A stretch of 64,000 bases of DNA from an uncultured Sphingomonadaceae bacterium (GTDB lineage Bacteria; Pseudomonadota; Alphaproteobacteria; Sphingomonadales; Sphingomonadaceae). The stretch spans positions 1,116,001 through 1,180,000 of the forward strand of contig CANMFX010000001.1 of the NCBI GenBank assembly GCA_947497315.1, written 5' to 3'. The notes under the pieces are model-generated. The model searched no databases. It was given only the letters and a program-made list of their open reading frames with translations, and was not told the DNA's origin. Below are positions 1 through 10,142 of this stretch, in pieces (the first letter of the stretch is position 1; every line of letters begins with the position of its first letter). The position numbers were made by a program, and so were the translations under genes.

Positions 1-1655
1 GACCAGACTTTCTCCGATCCAAAGGGCTGCAATCCGGACGCCGTATTGACACGAGCGTTCCAGCCGCCGGAGCGGAAACCACGGGTGGCAGAAGCGTAGA
101 ACATCAAATCGTCATCGGGCTCAAACTGCAGAGCAAAGCGCGGTGTCCAAACTTTCTCGCGCTGGTCGATGGGAATGCCGAGCGCAATCATGTTTGCCGT
201 AGTCAGATCTGTAATATCACCGACCGGGCGATTGTCCGAAATGCGAAAATCCTTTTTCTCATCTGTGTAACGGACACCGGCTGTTGCGGTAATCTGGTCG
301 GAGAGCGCGAAATCGCCTTGGATATAGCCGGCAATATTTTCCGTATCATTGCTGATTATCCGATCGCGTGATGGTGTCGGTCCGGCAAAATAGGCGGCAA
401 AGTCACTACGGTTTTCTTCTTTCAAATAGAATAAACCAGCTGTCAGGTTGAGGAAATCATCAAACAGCGAACCATTATATTTGAGTTCGGCCGAATATTG
501 TTTGAAATCGCCAATATTGTCGATGATGAAAATGTCATCCAATGCCGGGTTTGCCGGAGATGGAAACTGCATGAACGCATCAAATTGCGGTAATGGGAAA
601 TTCACCAGAAAGTCATTTTCAACCTTGCGATAGCCCATGATCAACGAAATGGATCCATTGTCCATTTCATATGTAAGATTGGATGACGTGTTGTAGGATT
701 TGGTTAGGCTGCCATAATCCGCCTTGGACACAGCGCCCGGGAAAACGGCATCCAGCCCCAAGGGGAGGATGGAGGTGGATACCAGATCAACGTCACCATA
801 ATTGCCAGATGTTCTGACTGGCCCAGTGGCAGCGTCGGTATCCAGATTGATATCCCGGCCCGTAATGTTGGTACCGCTATCGCGAATATAGTCGCCGACG
901 ACGTACCAGTTGAGATCGTCCGTCAGGTCGATGTCAATGGCAATGCGGCCGCCATAAGCGTTGCGGTCATTAATATTGCGGTCGAGGGCTGTGTTTTCCA
1001 GCCAACCATTATCATCGACATAGAATCCGCTGACAAGGAACCGGACGCGTTCCGATAGTGGTAGATCGACGGAGCCACGCAGGGTTATCTCATCGAACCG
1101 GCCATAGCTGGCTTCGGCAAAGCCTCCAAATTCCTCACCAGGCCTACGGAGAACGACGTTAATTGCGCCGCCGGTGGTGTTCTTGCCAAAAAGCGTTCCC
1201 TGGGGGCCGCGCAGAACTTCTGTTCGCTCTATATCGAACAGGGCAATATTATTGCCGTTCTGGCGCGCATAGAAAATCTCGTCGACATAGGTACCTACGG
1301 CGGGGTCGAACGTCGGGAAGGATTCGTCCTGACCTTGCCCGCGCAGGAAGTAGACATTGGCACTTCCCAGCGAAGTGTTGTTGCTGCCGACGAGGTTGGG
1401 AAGGGTGTCGACGAGATCGATGGTTTTCTTCACCGCCAAAGTATCGAGCTGTTTTGGGGTAAAAGCGGAAATCGCGATCGGAACATCCTGGATGCTTTGC
1501 TCACGACGCTGGGCGGTCACAATGATGACGTTATCGCTGGTTTCAGCTGCATCTGATTGGTCGCCGTCCTGTGCATGGACGGGGGCGCCGGCTAGCGCCG
1601 CCAGTGCCAATCCAAAAATGGCAGTATTTCGATAGATTGCTTTGCGCGATATCAT
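1..1655 (-). CDS. TonB-dependent receptor (partial, runs off left edge)
   Basis: Reverse-strand reading from ATG at 1655 gives a signal peptide, TonB-box-like SDNVIIVTAQRREQSIQDVPIAIS, and plug motifs VLRGPQGTLFGKNTTGGAINVV; no stop before window edge. Confidence 0.93.
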   Translation of the reverse strand, partial: MISRKAIYRNTAIFGLALAALAGAPVHAQDGDQSDAAETSDNVIIVTAQRREQSIQDVPIAISAFTPKQLDTLAVKKTIDLVDTLPNLVGSNNTSLGSANVYFLRGQGQDESFPTFDPAVGTYVDEIFYARQNGNNIALFDIERTEVLRGPQGTLFGKNTTGGAINVVLRRPGEEFGGFAEASYGRFDEITLRGSVDLPLSERVRFLVSGFYVDDNGWLENTALDRNINDRNAYGGRIAIDIDLTDDLNWYVVGDYIRDSGTNITGRDINLDTDAATGPVRTSGNYGDVDLVSTSILPLGLDAVFPGAVSKADYGSLTKSYNTSSNLTYEMDNGSISLIMGYRKVENDFLVNFPLPQFDAFMQFPSPANPALDDIFIIDNIGDFKQYSAELKYNGSLFDDFLNLTAGLFYLKEENRSDFAAYFAGPTPSRDRIISNDTENIAGYIQGDFALSDQITATAGVRYTDEKKDFRISDNRPVGDITDLTTANMIALGIPIDQREKVWTPRFALQFEPDDDLMFYASATRGFRSGGWNARVNTASGLQPFGSEKVW

Positions 1656-1707
1656 TGTTTGTCTCCCTGGTTCCCGACATTTCTAGAATGCTTGATTTGC
1701 ATCCAAG

Positions 1708-1719
1708 TTGTCCAGACAA
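1708..1719. promoter_or_regulatory. Palindromic operator TTGTCCAGACAA
   Basis: Member of the nine-site palindrome family; ~52 bp upstream of the TonB receptor start. Confidence 0.7.
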
Positions 1720-1808
1720 ATTTTAGGAGTCTTGGCTAGTCTTCTTGATAGGGTCAGCGCTAACAACCAACAGTGCGTTATCTACAACCAATTGGATTTT
1801 CGGGAGCT

Positions 1809-2798
1809 TTATGACTTTTCCGCCACAGTCATGCCGCGCAACTGATTGATGCCGACCACAGACCGGCAGGCGGCGATCAGCTCATTTTTCAGGCTCTGGG
1901 CTGCCGGTTGCAGCAAGGAATTACGGCGAATCGCAAAATAGGCGGTACGTGCCACCGGAAATTCTGTTCCCTCGATGATATGATATTGGGCGCGTTCCTC
2001 TTCCGTCGCGAACAATTCCTTGGCGAGCAGCATGACCGCGTCACTTTGTAACAGGGTTGATTTAGCGAGGATGACCGAATCCATATCGACATATTTGGCC
2101 GGTGGGGACAGACCGGCGGCGAGAAACACGTTGCAGATTCGCTGCCATTGCATCTGCAACTGCATGGATACCAGCCATGTCTGGGAGGACAGATCCTCCA
2201 GGGTAATGTCGGTTTTTGATGCGAGCGGATGATCGCGCCGCATCATGATGACATCACGATCCTCAAACATCTCGATTGTGTCGATGGCACTGTCGATTTC
2301 CAGATCGGAGGGCGGGGCGCTGGCGACAAATTCTACCTCGCCGCGCAGCAACTTCTCGTGGAGCGTTTTAGTGTCGCCTGAGGTGATACTCAGCGTGACA
2401 CCTGGCTGCTTTTCGCTGAAACGATTAATAACCATCGGGGCAATACGGGTGAGGAAGGACCAGCCGAGGCCGATCCGGACATAGCCACGATCTGCACCGC
2501 GCATGGCACTGATCTCTGCTGCTGCGAGCCGGCTTTCCGCGGTAATGACTTTCGCGCGGCGAGCCAGGGCATGGCCGAACTGTGTGGGCTCTGCGCCAAA
2601 CGCGCCCCTTTCAAACAGCCGCACACTGAGTGTCTCTTCCAGTTTTGCAACGCTTTTGGAAACGGCCTGCTGGCTGACATCATTATTGCTGGCGGCGCGG
2701 GAAAAGCTGCCTGTGTCATAGACGGACAGGAAATGCTGCAATTTCTGCGGATCCATCGATGGCTTGATGAAGCGTTGGCGCAAGTCGGGTTGGGTCAT
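1809..2798 (-). CDS. LysR-family transcriptional regulator
   Basis: N-terminal HTH (LQHFLSVYDTGSFSRAASNNDVSQQAVSKSVAKLEETLSVRLFERG); start MTQPDLRQ preceded by GAGAGGAAT. Confidence 0.9.
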   Translation of the reverse strand: MTQPDLRQRFIKPSMDPQKLQHFLSVYDTGSFSRAASNNDVSQQAVSKSVAKLEETLSVRLFERGAFGAEPTQFGHALARRAKVITAESRLAAAEISAMRGADRGYVRIGLGWSFLTRIAPMVINRFSEKQPGVTLSITSGDTKTLHEKLLRGEVEFVASAPPSDLEIDSAIDTIEMFEDRDVIMMRRDHPLASKTDITLEDLSSQTWLVSMQLQMQWQRICNVFLAAGLSPPAKYVDMDSVILAKSTLLQSDAVMLLAKELFATEEERAQYHIIEGTEFPVARTAYFAIRRNSLLQPAAQSLKNELIAACRSVVGINQLRGMTVAEKS

Positions 2799-2886
2799 CA
2801 ATATTCCTCTCCACGTCTGATACAATCAATGGCTGTGCAAAAGCCAATGATGGTTGTTAGCAGGCGAGTATCACGTCGCCTAACGA

Positions 2887-3384
2887 ATGCAAAATCTTAT
2901 GCAACAGGGGCGGACGACCGTGACAGCGCAGACCAAAGCGATACTGACCGATCTCATGCCAGGTATGATGAAGCATGAAGGCGTCTGGACAGGCATTTAC
3001 AGCCACGTCGACACAGAAAATCAACTGATCGATCGGCACAAGGCGCGCGTTGAATGCATCTTTCCGCATGACGGCCCCTATGCCTATATCCAGAAAAACC
3101 TGTTCCAGTGGGATGATGGCCGCGAATATCGATCGACCCTCAACGGTATATTGCGCGATCACAAGTTGTGGTGGGACAATGATAATTTCGATGGTTGCGG
3201 ATGGGAAACGGACTTTGGACTCGTCCTGCTCAACCTGAACCGCAAGGATGATCCGGGAGCGAATTTCTATGAGATTATCTGCCTCGGCGACGATGGCAAC
3301 CACCGGGCGCGTACGTGGCACTGGTTCAAGGACGGAAAATTGTTCAAGCGGACCCTTTGCGACGAACACCGGGTCACGGACTAA
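2887..3384 (+). CDS. DUF3598-like small protein, function unknown
   Basis: KHEGVWTGIYSHVDTENQLIDRHKARVECIFP pattern resembles the DUF3598 N-terminal fold; divergent from LysR. Confidence 0.5.
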   Translation: MQNLMQQGRTTVTAQTKAILTDLMPGMMKHEGVWTGIYSHVDTENQLIDRHKARVECIFPHDGPYAYIQKNLFQWDDGREYRSTLNGILRDHKLWWDNDNFDGCGWETDFGLVLLNLNRKDDPGANFYEIICLGDDGNHRARTWHWFKDGKLFKRTLCDEHRVTD

Positions 3385-3419
3385 CCAATCTGTTGGGATT
3401 TACGGATCGGCATTGCAAT

Positions 3420-3431
3420 TTGTCCGGACAT
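3420..3431. promoter_or_regulatory. Palindromic operator TTGTCCGGACAT (one mismatch)
   Basis: Nine-site family; ~43 bp upstream of the membrane protein at 3475. Confidence 0.65.
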
Positions 3432-3474
3432 ATATGATCATAAGATGATCAGGTAACAGACGGGGGCCGGTGCA

Positions 3475-4161
3475 ATGATAGAACTTTTCAACTTTTCCTT
3501 TTATCAGCTGCTGGTATTTGTCCACATCCTGCTGTTTGTCCTGTGGCTCGGTGCCGATGTCGGCGTCTTCATGCTCGGCCAGCATTTTCGCAAGCGGGAG
3601 AAATATGATCTGCCGCAGCGTTTGATTCTGCTGCAACTGCTCGTCAATCTCGACATGACGCCGCGCACGGCTTGGGCCCTGATGGTACCGCTAACGATAA
3701 CGATGGTTGATGCGGGCGGCTGGTGGGATGTGCCAGTCTGGGGTGTCGCACTATCCTGGGTGGTTGGAGCTGTCTGGCTCTGGCTGGTCTGGGACGCGCA
3801 TATCCATGACCAGACAGAGCGCGCTGCACGGGACCGGAAAATCGAGTTTGTACTGAAAATCGGTCTGACCGCCTTTTACCTTGGCCTCGGCGTCCTTTCG
3901 TTGGCGCAAGGCGAGCCGCTTATGCCGGTGTGGCTGGCGACCAAGGCGCTGATGTTCGGCCTGATTTTCGCTGCAGCCATCATGATCGATGTTGCGTTCA
4001 AGCCAGTTGGCCCACAGCTTGGCAAATTGATTGCAGAAGGATCATCGGATGAAACCGAAATTCCGTTGCGCAAAACCATGGACACCACTCGCATCTGGGT
4101 CTGGATCGTTTACCTGTTGCTGCTCGCGACAGCGTTTCTCGGCAACATCAAACCGTTTTAG
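3475..4161 (+). CDS. Integral membrane protein, uncharacterised
   Basis: Multiple hydrophobic segments (LLVFVHILLFVLWLGADVGVFML..., IWVWIVYLLLLATAFLG). Confidence 0.75.
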   Translation: MIELFNFSFYQLLVFVHILLFVLWLGADVGVFMLGQHFRKREKYDLPQRLILLQLLVNLDMTPRTAWALMVPLTITMVDAGGWWDVPVWGVALSWVVGAVWLWLVWDAHIHDQTERAARDRKIEFVLKIGLTAFYLGLGVLSLAQGEPLMPVWLATKALMFGLIFAAAIMIDVAFKPVGPQLGKLIAEGSSDETEIPLRKTMDTTRIWVWIVYLLLLATAFLGNIKPF

Positions 4162-4163
4162 GG

Positions 4164-4193
4164 AAAAAAAGAGGCCGACCATATTGGTCGACC
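4164..4193 (-). terminator. Rho-independent terminator for the DUF1838 gene
   Basis: Minus strand reads GGTCGACCA-ATA-TGGTCGGCC followed by TCTTTTTTT. Confidence 0.65.
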
Positions 4194-4220
4194 CCCAGGG
4201 AGAAACTCTGACGCGAAGCT

Positions 4221-5129
4221 CTATTTCTTGTCCGCTTCGGCCGCCCGCTCCGCATCAATCATCTTCTTGAACACGGTCCAAGTCGTTTCATTCTTGCGCG
4301 GATCATCGCCCGGAGGCGGTGCGGTATACTCGGGATAATTGAGTGCAATCTCATCCTTGATTACGTCCGGTAGCTCATCATAGCTTTTCAGCTTCGCGCC
4401 CATGGCGTTAAAGACCATCTGTCCTTGCCGTCCGCGCATTTTCATCCATGGCATCCAGTCTGAAATGCGCACCCAGCTGATCGACGGATAGGCGGTTGGG
4501 TTTTTGGTATCGAGAATCTCGTCAGCCAGCATCGTGAAGTCGAAAATCTCCATCGCGTGATATTTATTGCCGACATAATCCTGATAATCGCCCGCCAACA
4601 CATTGTGGTAAAAGAGCGGCACTTCGATCGGCATGAACATCCAGTTACCCTGCTGCCGGATATTGGGGAGCGTATAAGGCTTGCCATCGGCGCGATAAGG
4701 GTAGTTGGGACGGCTGTTCACCGGATCATTGGCGATTTGCATGACCTTGACCGTCTCTCCCGTCCAGGGATTGTCCCATGTGCGCAGTACCTCGTTGGTC
4801 TTGGGATCGAGATAGAACATAACTTCGCGGCTGACCTGCCGATAGCCGACTCCGCGCTTGGGGTCTTCGATCCGCACACATTGACGGATATTCATACCTT
4901 CGCCGTTATAAAGATGCCGATCAGGTTCGCCCTGTACGCGGGAATAGACTTTTCCCGACCAGTGATAAACAGCCGGTACGCCATCTGCGGTGCCGCACTG
5001 TGTTCGCTTCATAATTTCCAAGGCATCTTCAGGTTTTTCAGGGTCAAGCATCCGCGCTGCAGAAGGGCTGGTCAAAGCAAAAGATGCCACCATCGTCGCC
5101 AGAGCTGTTTGCCTAAAAAATCGATTCAT
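4221..5129 (-). CDS. DUF1838 family exported protein
   Basis: Signal peptide MNRFFRQTALATMVASFALTSPSAA; DUF1838-like WVRISDWMPWMKMRGRQGQMVFNAMGAKL. Confidence 0.75.
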   Translation of the reverse strand: MNRFFRQTALATMVASFALTSPSAARMLDPEKPEDALEIMKRTQCGTADGVPAVYHWSGKVYSRVQGEPDRHLYNGEGMNIRQCVRIEDPKRGVGYRQVSREVMFYLDPKTNEVLRTWDNPWTGETVKVMQIANDPVNSRPNYPYRADGKPYTLPNIRQQGNWMFMPIEVPLFYHNVLAGDYQDYVGNKYHAMEIFDFTMLADEILDTKNPTAYPSISWVRISDWMPWMKMRGRQGQMVFNAMGAKLKSYDELPDVIKDEIALNYPEYTAPPPGDDPRKNETTWTVFKKMIDAERAAEADKK

Positions 5130-5199
5130 TTCACGCTTCTCCCTAAAAATCATGTCGAGTGATCATGTAATTAATTTCACTTTCTGGTTGACTTTAGAT

Positions 5200-5211
5200 T
5201 TGTCCGGACAA
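5200..5211. promoter_or_regulatory. Palindromic operator TTGTCCGGACAA (divergent promoter region)
   Basis: Perfect 12-bp palindrome between divergent DUF1838 and CitE-like genes. Confidence 0.75.
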
Positions 5212-5238
5212 ATTGTGAAGGGGTAATATTGATCGAAC

Positions 5239-6066
5239 ATGATAATGGACCCTATGACCGGTTTTACCAACTTCCTTTTTGTACCTGCCAATCGGCCCGA
5301 ACGCTTTGAAAAAGCAGCGAATAGCGGTGCAGATCTGATTTGTATCGACCTGGAGGATTCGGTCCCTGCGGATCAAAAAGACAGCGCCCGCGAATCTGTC
5401 TTGGATGGCCTGAAAACTCTCGATCGGTCAAAAACTGCGGTGCGAATCAATGGGATCAAGACTGCTTCTGGTCTGGCCGACCTGCTTGCTCTATCGGCCG
5501 CCGATCATCTTCCAGCCCTGCTTTTCCTGCCGATGGTAGAAAGTGCTGCCGAGGTTGAAATTGCTCATAGTATTTTGGGCGACCGGGTTGATGGTCTGGT
5601 GCCGCTGATCGAAACGGTCAAAGGCTTGCGCGCTGGTGATGCGATCGCCGCCAGCGCTGGCGTCACCGGTATGATGTTTGGTGGCGGAGATTTTTCTGCG
5701 GAGCTTGGAACGAAACTGGAATGGGAGCCGCTTCTGGCGGCACGTGGTGCGTTTATCCTCTGCTGCGCTTCGGCGGCGATCGCGGCGATCGATGTTCCCT
5801 ATATCGATATGGGCAATGAAGCCGGGCTTGAAGAAGAATCCGCCAAGGCAAAGGCAATGGGCTTTCACGCCAAGGCTGCCATTCATCCCAAACAGATTGC
5901 TGCTATTGCCAAGGCGATGAAACCGACGGAGGCTGAAGTGGCCGAAGCGATAGACGCAATAAATGCATTTGATGCAGCTGGCGGCAAAGCGATTAGCCAT
6001 AATGGGCGTATGCTGGAGGCTCCGGTTATGCAACGATACCGGCATATCGCGGCAGCAGCCGGATAA
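5239..6066 (+). CDS. HpcH/HpaI or CitE-type CoA ester lyase
   Basis: LFVPANRPERFEKAANSGADLICIDLEDSVP, GLVPLIETVKGL, GFHAKAAIHPKQ. Confidence 0.9.
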   Translation: MIMDPMTGFTNFLFVPANRPERFEKAANSGADLICIDLEDSVPADQKDSARESVLDGLKTLDRSKTAVRINGIKTASGLADLLALSAADHLPALLFLPMVESAAEVEIAHSILGDRVDGLVPLIETVKGLRAGDAIAASAGVTGMMFGGGDFSAELGTKLEWEPLLAARGAFILCCASAAIAAIDVPYIDMGNEAGLEEESAKAKAMGFHAKAAIHPKQIAAIAKAMKPTEAEVAEAIDAINAFDAAGGKAISHNGRMLEAPVMQRYRHIAAAAG

Positions 6067-6105
6067 AGCGAAAGAATAGAATGTTTAATCAACAAGGACA
6101 AATAT

Positions 6106-6615
6106 ATGCGTGATGGAGTTATAGAAGTCAGCCCGGGACGTTTCCGCGAAACGTTTGGACGCTATTATGAAGATTTTGAAGTGGGCCATATTTACGAACA
6201 TCGCCCCGGTCGGACGATCACCGATACCGACAATGTGCATTTCACTTTGCTGACGATGAATACCCATCCGGCCCATTTCGACTATGAGTTTGCTAAGAAA
6301 ACCGAATTTAAAAAGCCGCTGGTCTGCTCTCCGCTTACCGTCGCGTTGATGGTCGGGATGAGCGTTTCGGATACCAGCCAGAAAGCGGTGGCCAATCTGG
6401 GTTGGGACAAGATCCGCCTAACCCATCCGCTATTTCCTGGTGATACACTTTATGCAGAGAGCGAAGTGCTGGAAAAGCGCGAATCTTCGTCTCGCCCCGA
6501 ACAGGGCATTGTGACGATCAAGACGATTGGCAAAAACCAAGACGATAAAGTCGTGTGCACGTTTGAACGCACCATGCTGATCTGGAAGCGCGGCTTTGGC
6601 GGCGCAGACGACTAG
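6106..6615 (+). CDS. MaoC-family acyl dehydratase
   Basis: YYEDFEVGHIYEHRPGRTITDTDNVHFTLLTMNTHPAHFD; hot-dog hydratase signature. Confidence 0.9.
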   Translation: MRDGVIEVSPGRFRETFGRYYEDFEVGHIYEHRPGRTITDTDNVHFTLLTMNTHPAHFDYEFAKKTEFKKPLVCSPLTVALMVGMSVSDTSQKAVANLGWDKIRLTHPLFPGDTLYAESEVLEKRESSSRPEQGIVTIKTIGKNQDDKVVCTFERTMLIWKRGFGGADD

Positions 6616-6666
6616 ATAAGAAAGGGGGAGGGGACCCCAGTTTTAAGACACTCAGGAGCGACAATA

Positions 6667-7845
6667 ATGGCAACGGCAATTGATAATGCACAGCATATGA
6701 TTGATCCGGAAGAAGAACAGGCTTTCATGGATGCAATCCAGAAATGGATCGACCGTTCGGTGAAACCTGTCGTCATGGAACATGACCACGAAGATAAATG
6801 GCCGGAGCAGCTGGTTGGCGAAATGGCCGACATGGGGCTGTTCGGTGCAACCATCGGCGAGGAATATGGTGGCCTTGGACTGCCGGCGACCAGCTATGCG
6901 AAGATCGTTGCCGAAATCGCTTCGCACTGGATGGCGATTACCGGCATTTTCAATTCCCACCTGATCATGGCCTGTGCGGTCGAGCGTTTTGGTACGGCAG
7001 AGCAGAAAGCCAAATGGCTGCCCAAATTTGCGAGCGGCGAAATTCGCGGCGGGCTGGCCCTGACCGAGCCCAATGCTGGCACGGACTTGCAGGCGATCCG
7101 CACCACGGCTGTCAGGGACGGCGATGAATATGTCATCAATGGGACCAAGACCTGGATTTCCAACGGGATTAACGGCAGCTGCTTCGCGCTGCTCGTTAAA
7201 ACCGACCCCAAGGCTGACCCGCGTTATAAGGGTATGAGCCTGATGATCGCACCGAAGGGTGAGGGTTTTACGGTTGGCAAGAAATTCAAGAAACTGGGTT
7301 ATAACAGTATCGATAGCGCGGAACTGGTGTTCGACAATTATCGTATCCCGGCAGAAAATCTGATTGGCGGTGTTGAAGGGCAAGGCTTCTTTCAGGCCAC
7401 TGGCGGTCTGGAACTGGGCCGCATCAACGTCGCAGCGCGGGGCGTTGGCTTGGCTGAAGGCTCGCTGAGGCTGGCAACCGAATATGCGCAGCTGCGCGAG
7501 ACGATGGGCAAGCCGATATCCGAGCATCAGGCGATCCAGTTGAAATTGGGCGAAATGGTCACGCGAGCCCGGGCTGCGCGTTTGCTGACCCTCGATGCGG
7601 CGGAAGCCTATGACCGCGGGGAGCGTTGTGATCTGGAAGCGGGCATGGCGAAATATTTTGCCTCCGAAGCGGCGGTGCGCAATTCGGAAGAATCCATGCG
7701 CGTCCATGGCGGCTATGCTTATTCCAAGGAATATGAAATTGAGCGTTATTATCGCGATTCTTTGCTTATGTGTATTGGTGAGGGGACCAACGAGATGCAG
7801 CGGATGATCATTTCCAAACAATGGGTGAAAAGGAATCCTGCGTGA
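6667..7845 (+). CDS. Acyl-CoA dehydrogenase
   Basis: GLALTEPNAGTDLQAIRTTAVRDGDEYVINGTKTWISNG; MRVHGGYAYSKEYEIERYYRD. Confidence 0.95.
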   Translation: MATAIDNAQHMIDPEEEQAFMDAIQKWIDRSVKPVVMEHDHEDKWPEQLVGEMADMGLFGATIGEEYGGLGLPATSYAKIVAEIASHWMAITGIFNSHLIMACAVERFGTAEQKAKWLPKFASGEIRGGLALTEPNAGTDLQAIRTTAVRDGDEYVINGTKTWISNGINGSCFALLVKTDPKADPRYKGMSLMIAPKGEGFTVGKKFKKLGYNSIDSAELVFDNYRIPAENLIGGVEGQGFFQATGGLELGRINVAARGVGLAEGSLRLATEYAQLRETMGKPISEHQAIQLKLGEMVTRARAARLLTLDAAEAYDRGERCDLEAGMAKYFASEAAVRNSEESMRVHGGYAYSKEYEIERYYRDSLLMCIGEGTNEMQRMIISKQWVKRNPA

Positions 7846-9038
7846 GTCAGCCGAAGCAACCGCTGAAAGGCTTCCGAGTATTGTCCGCTGAGCAATATGG
7901 GGCGGGCCCATATGGCACAATGTTCCTGGCCCAGATGGGTGCGGATGTTATTAAAATCGAACCGCCAAAAGGCGGTGACACGGCGCGCCATGTCGGGCCG
8001 CATTGGCTCCGCGAGCAGGAAAGTCTCTATTTTCAGAGCTTCAATCTGAACAAGCGCTCGCTTACCCTCGACTTGCGTACGGAGGAAGGGCAGCAGGTAC
8101 TGCATGCACTCGCCAAAGACGCGCATGTCGTGGCAAACAATTTGCGTGGGGATGTGCCGGACAAGGTTGGTCTGAACTATGACGCGTTGAAAGCGGTCAA
8201 CCCGGCCATCGTCTGCGCGCATATTTCTGCTTATGGGCGCGGCAATGAGCGGTCGAAATGGCCGGGCTATGACTATCTGATGCAGGCCGAGGCCGGTTTT
8301 TGTGCGCTAACCGGTGATCCAGATGGGCCGCCCGTGCGCTTTGGCTTGTCGATGGTCGATTTTATGACCGGGACGATGGCGGCCGTTGGCTTGCTCGCCG
8401 CCTTGCTGGATGCCCAGCGGTCGGGCGAGGGCTGTGATGTGGATGTTGATCTGTTATCTGCCGCTGTACATCAGACCAGCTATCCGGCGCTGTGGTATAT
8501 GAATGAGGACGATGTTACCGGCCGTGCACCCTATGGCGCGCATCCGTCGGCAACGCCTAGCCAGATGTTCAAGGCCGCCGATGGCTGGATGTTTGTCATG
8601 GCGCAGCTGCCAAAATTTTGGGCCATATTATGTGAGCGTATTGGTCACGAGGAACTAATGACAGATCCGCGCTTTGATACGCCAGCCAATCGTCTGACCA
8701 ATCGGGAAGCCTTGTCGGACGTATTGAGCGAGATATTCGCTCCGCAACCAGTCGCACACTGGCTCGACCTGCTTCAGGGTCTGATGCCGGTTGCGCCCGT
8801 CTATGACCTCGATCAGGCACTGGACAGCCCGTGGCTGCAAACCATTGGTATGCGGGACACGGTCAGTCATCCGGACCGTGCGGACATGAATGTGCTGTCC
8901 AGCCCGATCAAGCTGAATGGCGAGCGATTGCCGAACCGGGCAGGGCCATTGCTTGGCGCGGATAGCGATGCCGTGCTCGCCGAGGCCGGCTATGATACGG
9001 ATATGATTGCCGACCTGCGTGCGAAAGGGATAGTCTGA
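7842..9038 (+). CDS. CaiB/BaiF family III CoA-transferase
   Basis: GADVIKIEPPKGGDTARHVGP, NLNKRSLTLDLRTEEGQQVL; GTG start overlaps the previous stop (GTGA). Confidence 0.93.
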   Translation: MSQPKQPLKGFRVLSAEQYGAGPYGTMFLAQMGADVIKIEPPKGGDTARHVGPHWLREQESLYFQSFNLNKRSLTLDLRTEEGQQVLHALAKDAHVVANNLRGDVPDKVGLNYDALKAVNPAIVCAHISAYGRGNERSKWPGYDYLMQAEAGFCALTGDPDGPPVRFGLSMVDFMTGTMAAVGLLAALLDAQRSGEGCDVDVDLLSAAVHQTSYPALWYMNEDDVTGRAPYGAHPSATPSQMFKAADGWMFVMAQLPKFWAILCERIGHEELMTDPRFDTPANRLTNREALSDVLSEIFAPQPVAHWLDLLQGLMPVAPVYDLDQALDSPWLQTIGMRDTVSHPDRADMNVLSSPIKLNGERLPNRAGPLLGADSDAVLAEAGYDTDMIADLRAKGIV

Positions 9039-9045
9039 ACATCTT

Positions 9046-10134
9046 ATGGCCAAACTGACGGGTATCAAGGTCGTTGACCTCTCGCTTTTTCTGCCGGGCC
9101 CGATGCTCAGCATGATGATGGCCGACCATGGGGCCGAGGTGATCAAGGTTGAGCCGCCGACCGGTGATCCGGCGCGCGCGATGGAACCGATGGAGGCGGG
9201 GCAATCTGTCTGGTTCCGCAATCTCAATCGCGGCAAACAGGCGCTGGCGCTTGATCTGAAATCCGACAAAGGGCGGGCGCAGCTTTGGGAACTGCTGGCC
9301 GATGCCGACGTGATGATCGAAGGGTTTCGGCCCGGTGTGATGAAACGGCTGGGTTTTGACTATGACACTGTGTCAGAGCGTTTCCCGCGCATCGTCTATT
9401 GTTCGATCTCCGCTTTTGGGCAGGAAGGTGAAATGGCGCATCACCCGGCGCATGATCTGGCGGTGCAGGCCTTGTCCGGTTTTTTGTCTGTCAACGATGG
9501 TGCTGATGGCACACCAGTGGTGCCCGGGGTGCCTTCGGCGGATATGGCCGCGGGTCTCAACGGATTGTCGGCGGTGCTGATGGCGCTGATCGGGCGCGAT
9601 AAGTCGGGCGAGGGCGATTATATCGACATCGCGATGTTTGACTCCATGCTGCCCTGGAGCGCCCATATTGCCGGATCGGCCATATCTGGTGGAACTTCTC
9701 CGCAATCACAATCGCAGCGGTCATTAGGCGGCGCGGCTTTTTACAATGTGTACAAGACCGCAGATGACAAGCATGTCGTGCTGGGCGCGCGCGAGGTTAA
9801 ATTTGCGCGCAACCTTCTGACCGCGCTGGATCGGCTGGACCTGTTACCGCTTGCCGAAGCGGAGCCGGGCGACGGGCAAGCACCATTGATTGCATTCCTG
9901 CGGGAGGTTTTCGCGACCAAAACGCGCGATCAATGGGTTGAGTGGTTTGCCGACAAAGACGTCGCATTCTCCCCCGTTCTCGATTTTCGCGAAGCGCTTG
10001 ATCAGGATTTTCTGCTTGAACGCGGCCTGCTGATCGAGGCCCACGGCAGCCATCAAATCGGCCCGTCTTTTCGCTTTGCTTCGGAAACTGATTGGCAGGC
10101 GAAAGATGCGCCGACCTTGGATGAGCCGCAATGA
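9046..10134 (+). CDS. CaiB/BaiF family III CoA-transferase
   Basis: DHGAEVIKVEPPTGDPARAMEPMEAG, FRNLNRGKQALALDLKSDKGRA. Confidence 0.93.
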   Translation: MAKLTGIKVVDLSLFLPGPMLSMMMADHGAEVIKVEPPTGDPARAMEPMEAGQSVWFRNLNRGKQALALDLKSDKGRAQLWELLADADVMIEGFRPGVMKRLGFDYDTVSERFPRIVYCSISAFGQEGEMAHHPAHDLAVQALSGFLSVNDGADGTPVVPGVPSADMAAGLNGLSAVLMALIGRDKSGEGDYIDIAMFDSMLPWSAHIAGSAISGGTSPQSQSQRSLGGAAFYNVYKTADDKHVVLGAREVKFARNLLTALDRLDLLPLAEAEPGDGQAPLIAFLREVFATKTRDQWVEWFADKDVAFSPVLDFREALDQDFLLERGLLIEAHGSHQIGPSFRFASETDWQAKDAPTLDEPQ

Positions 10135-10142
10135 CGCCGGCC

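Noticed and set aside
448-1635. Several short plus-strand ORFs in the left TonB receptor
   Set aside because: They lie antisense to the partial receptor, whose protein motifs are unambiguous.
6652-7920. 422-aa minus-strand ORF opposite the acyl-CoA dehydrogenase
   Set aside because: Fully antisense to a clear ACAD; no recognisable domain, His/Arg-rich shadow translation typical of GC-biased coding regions.
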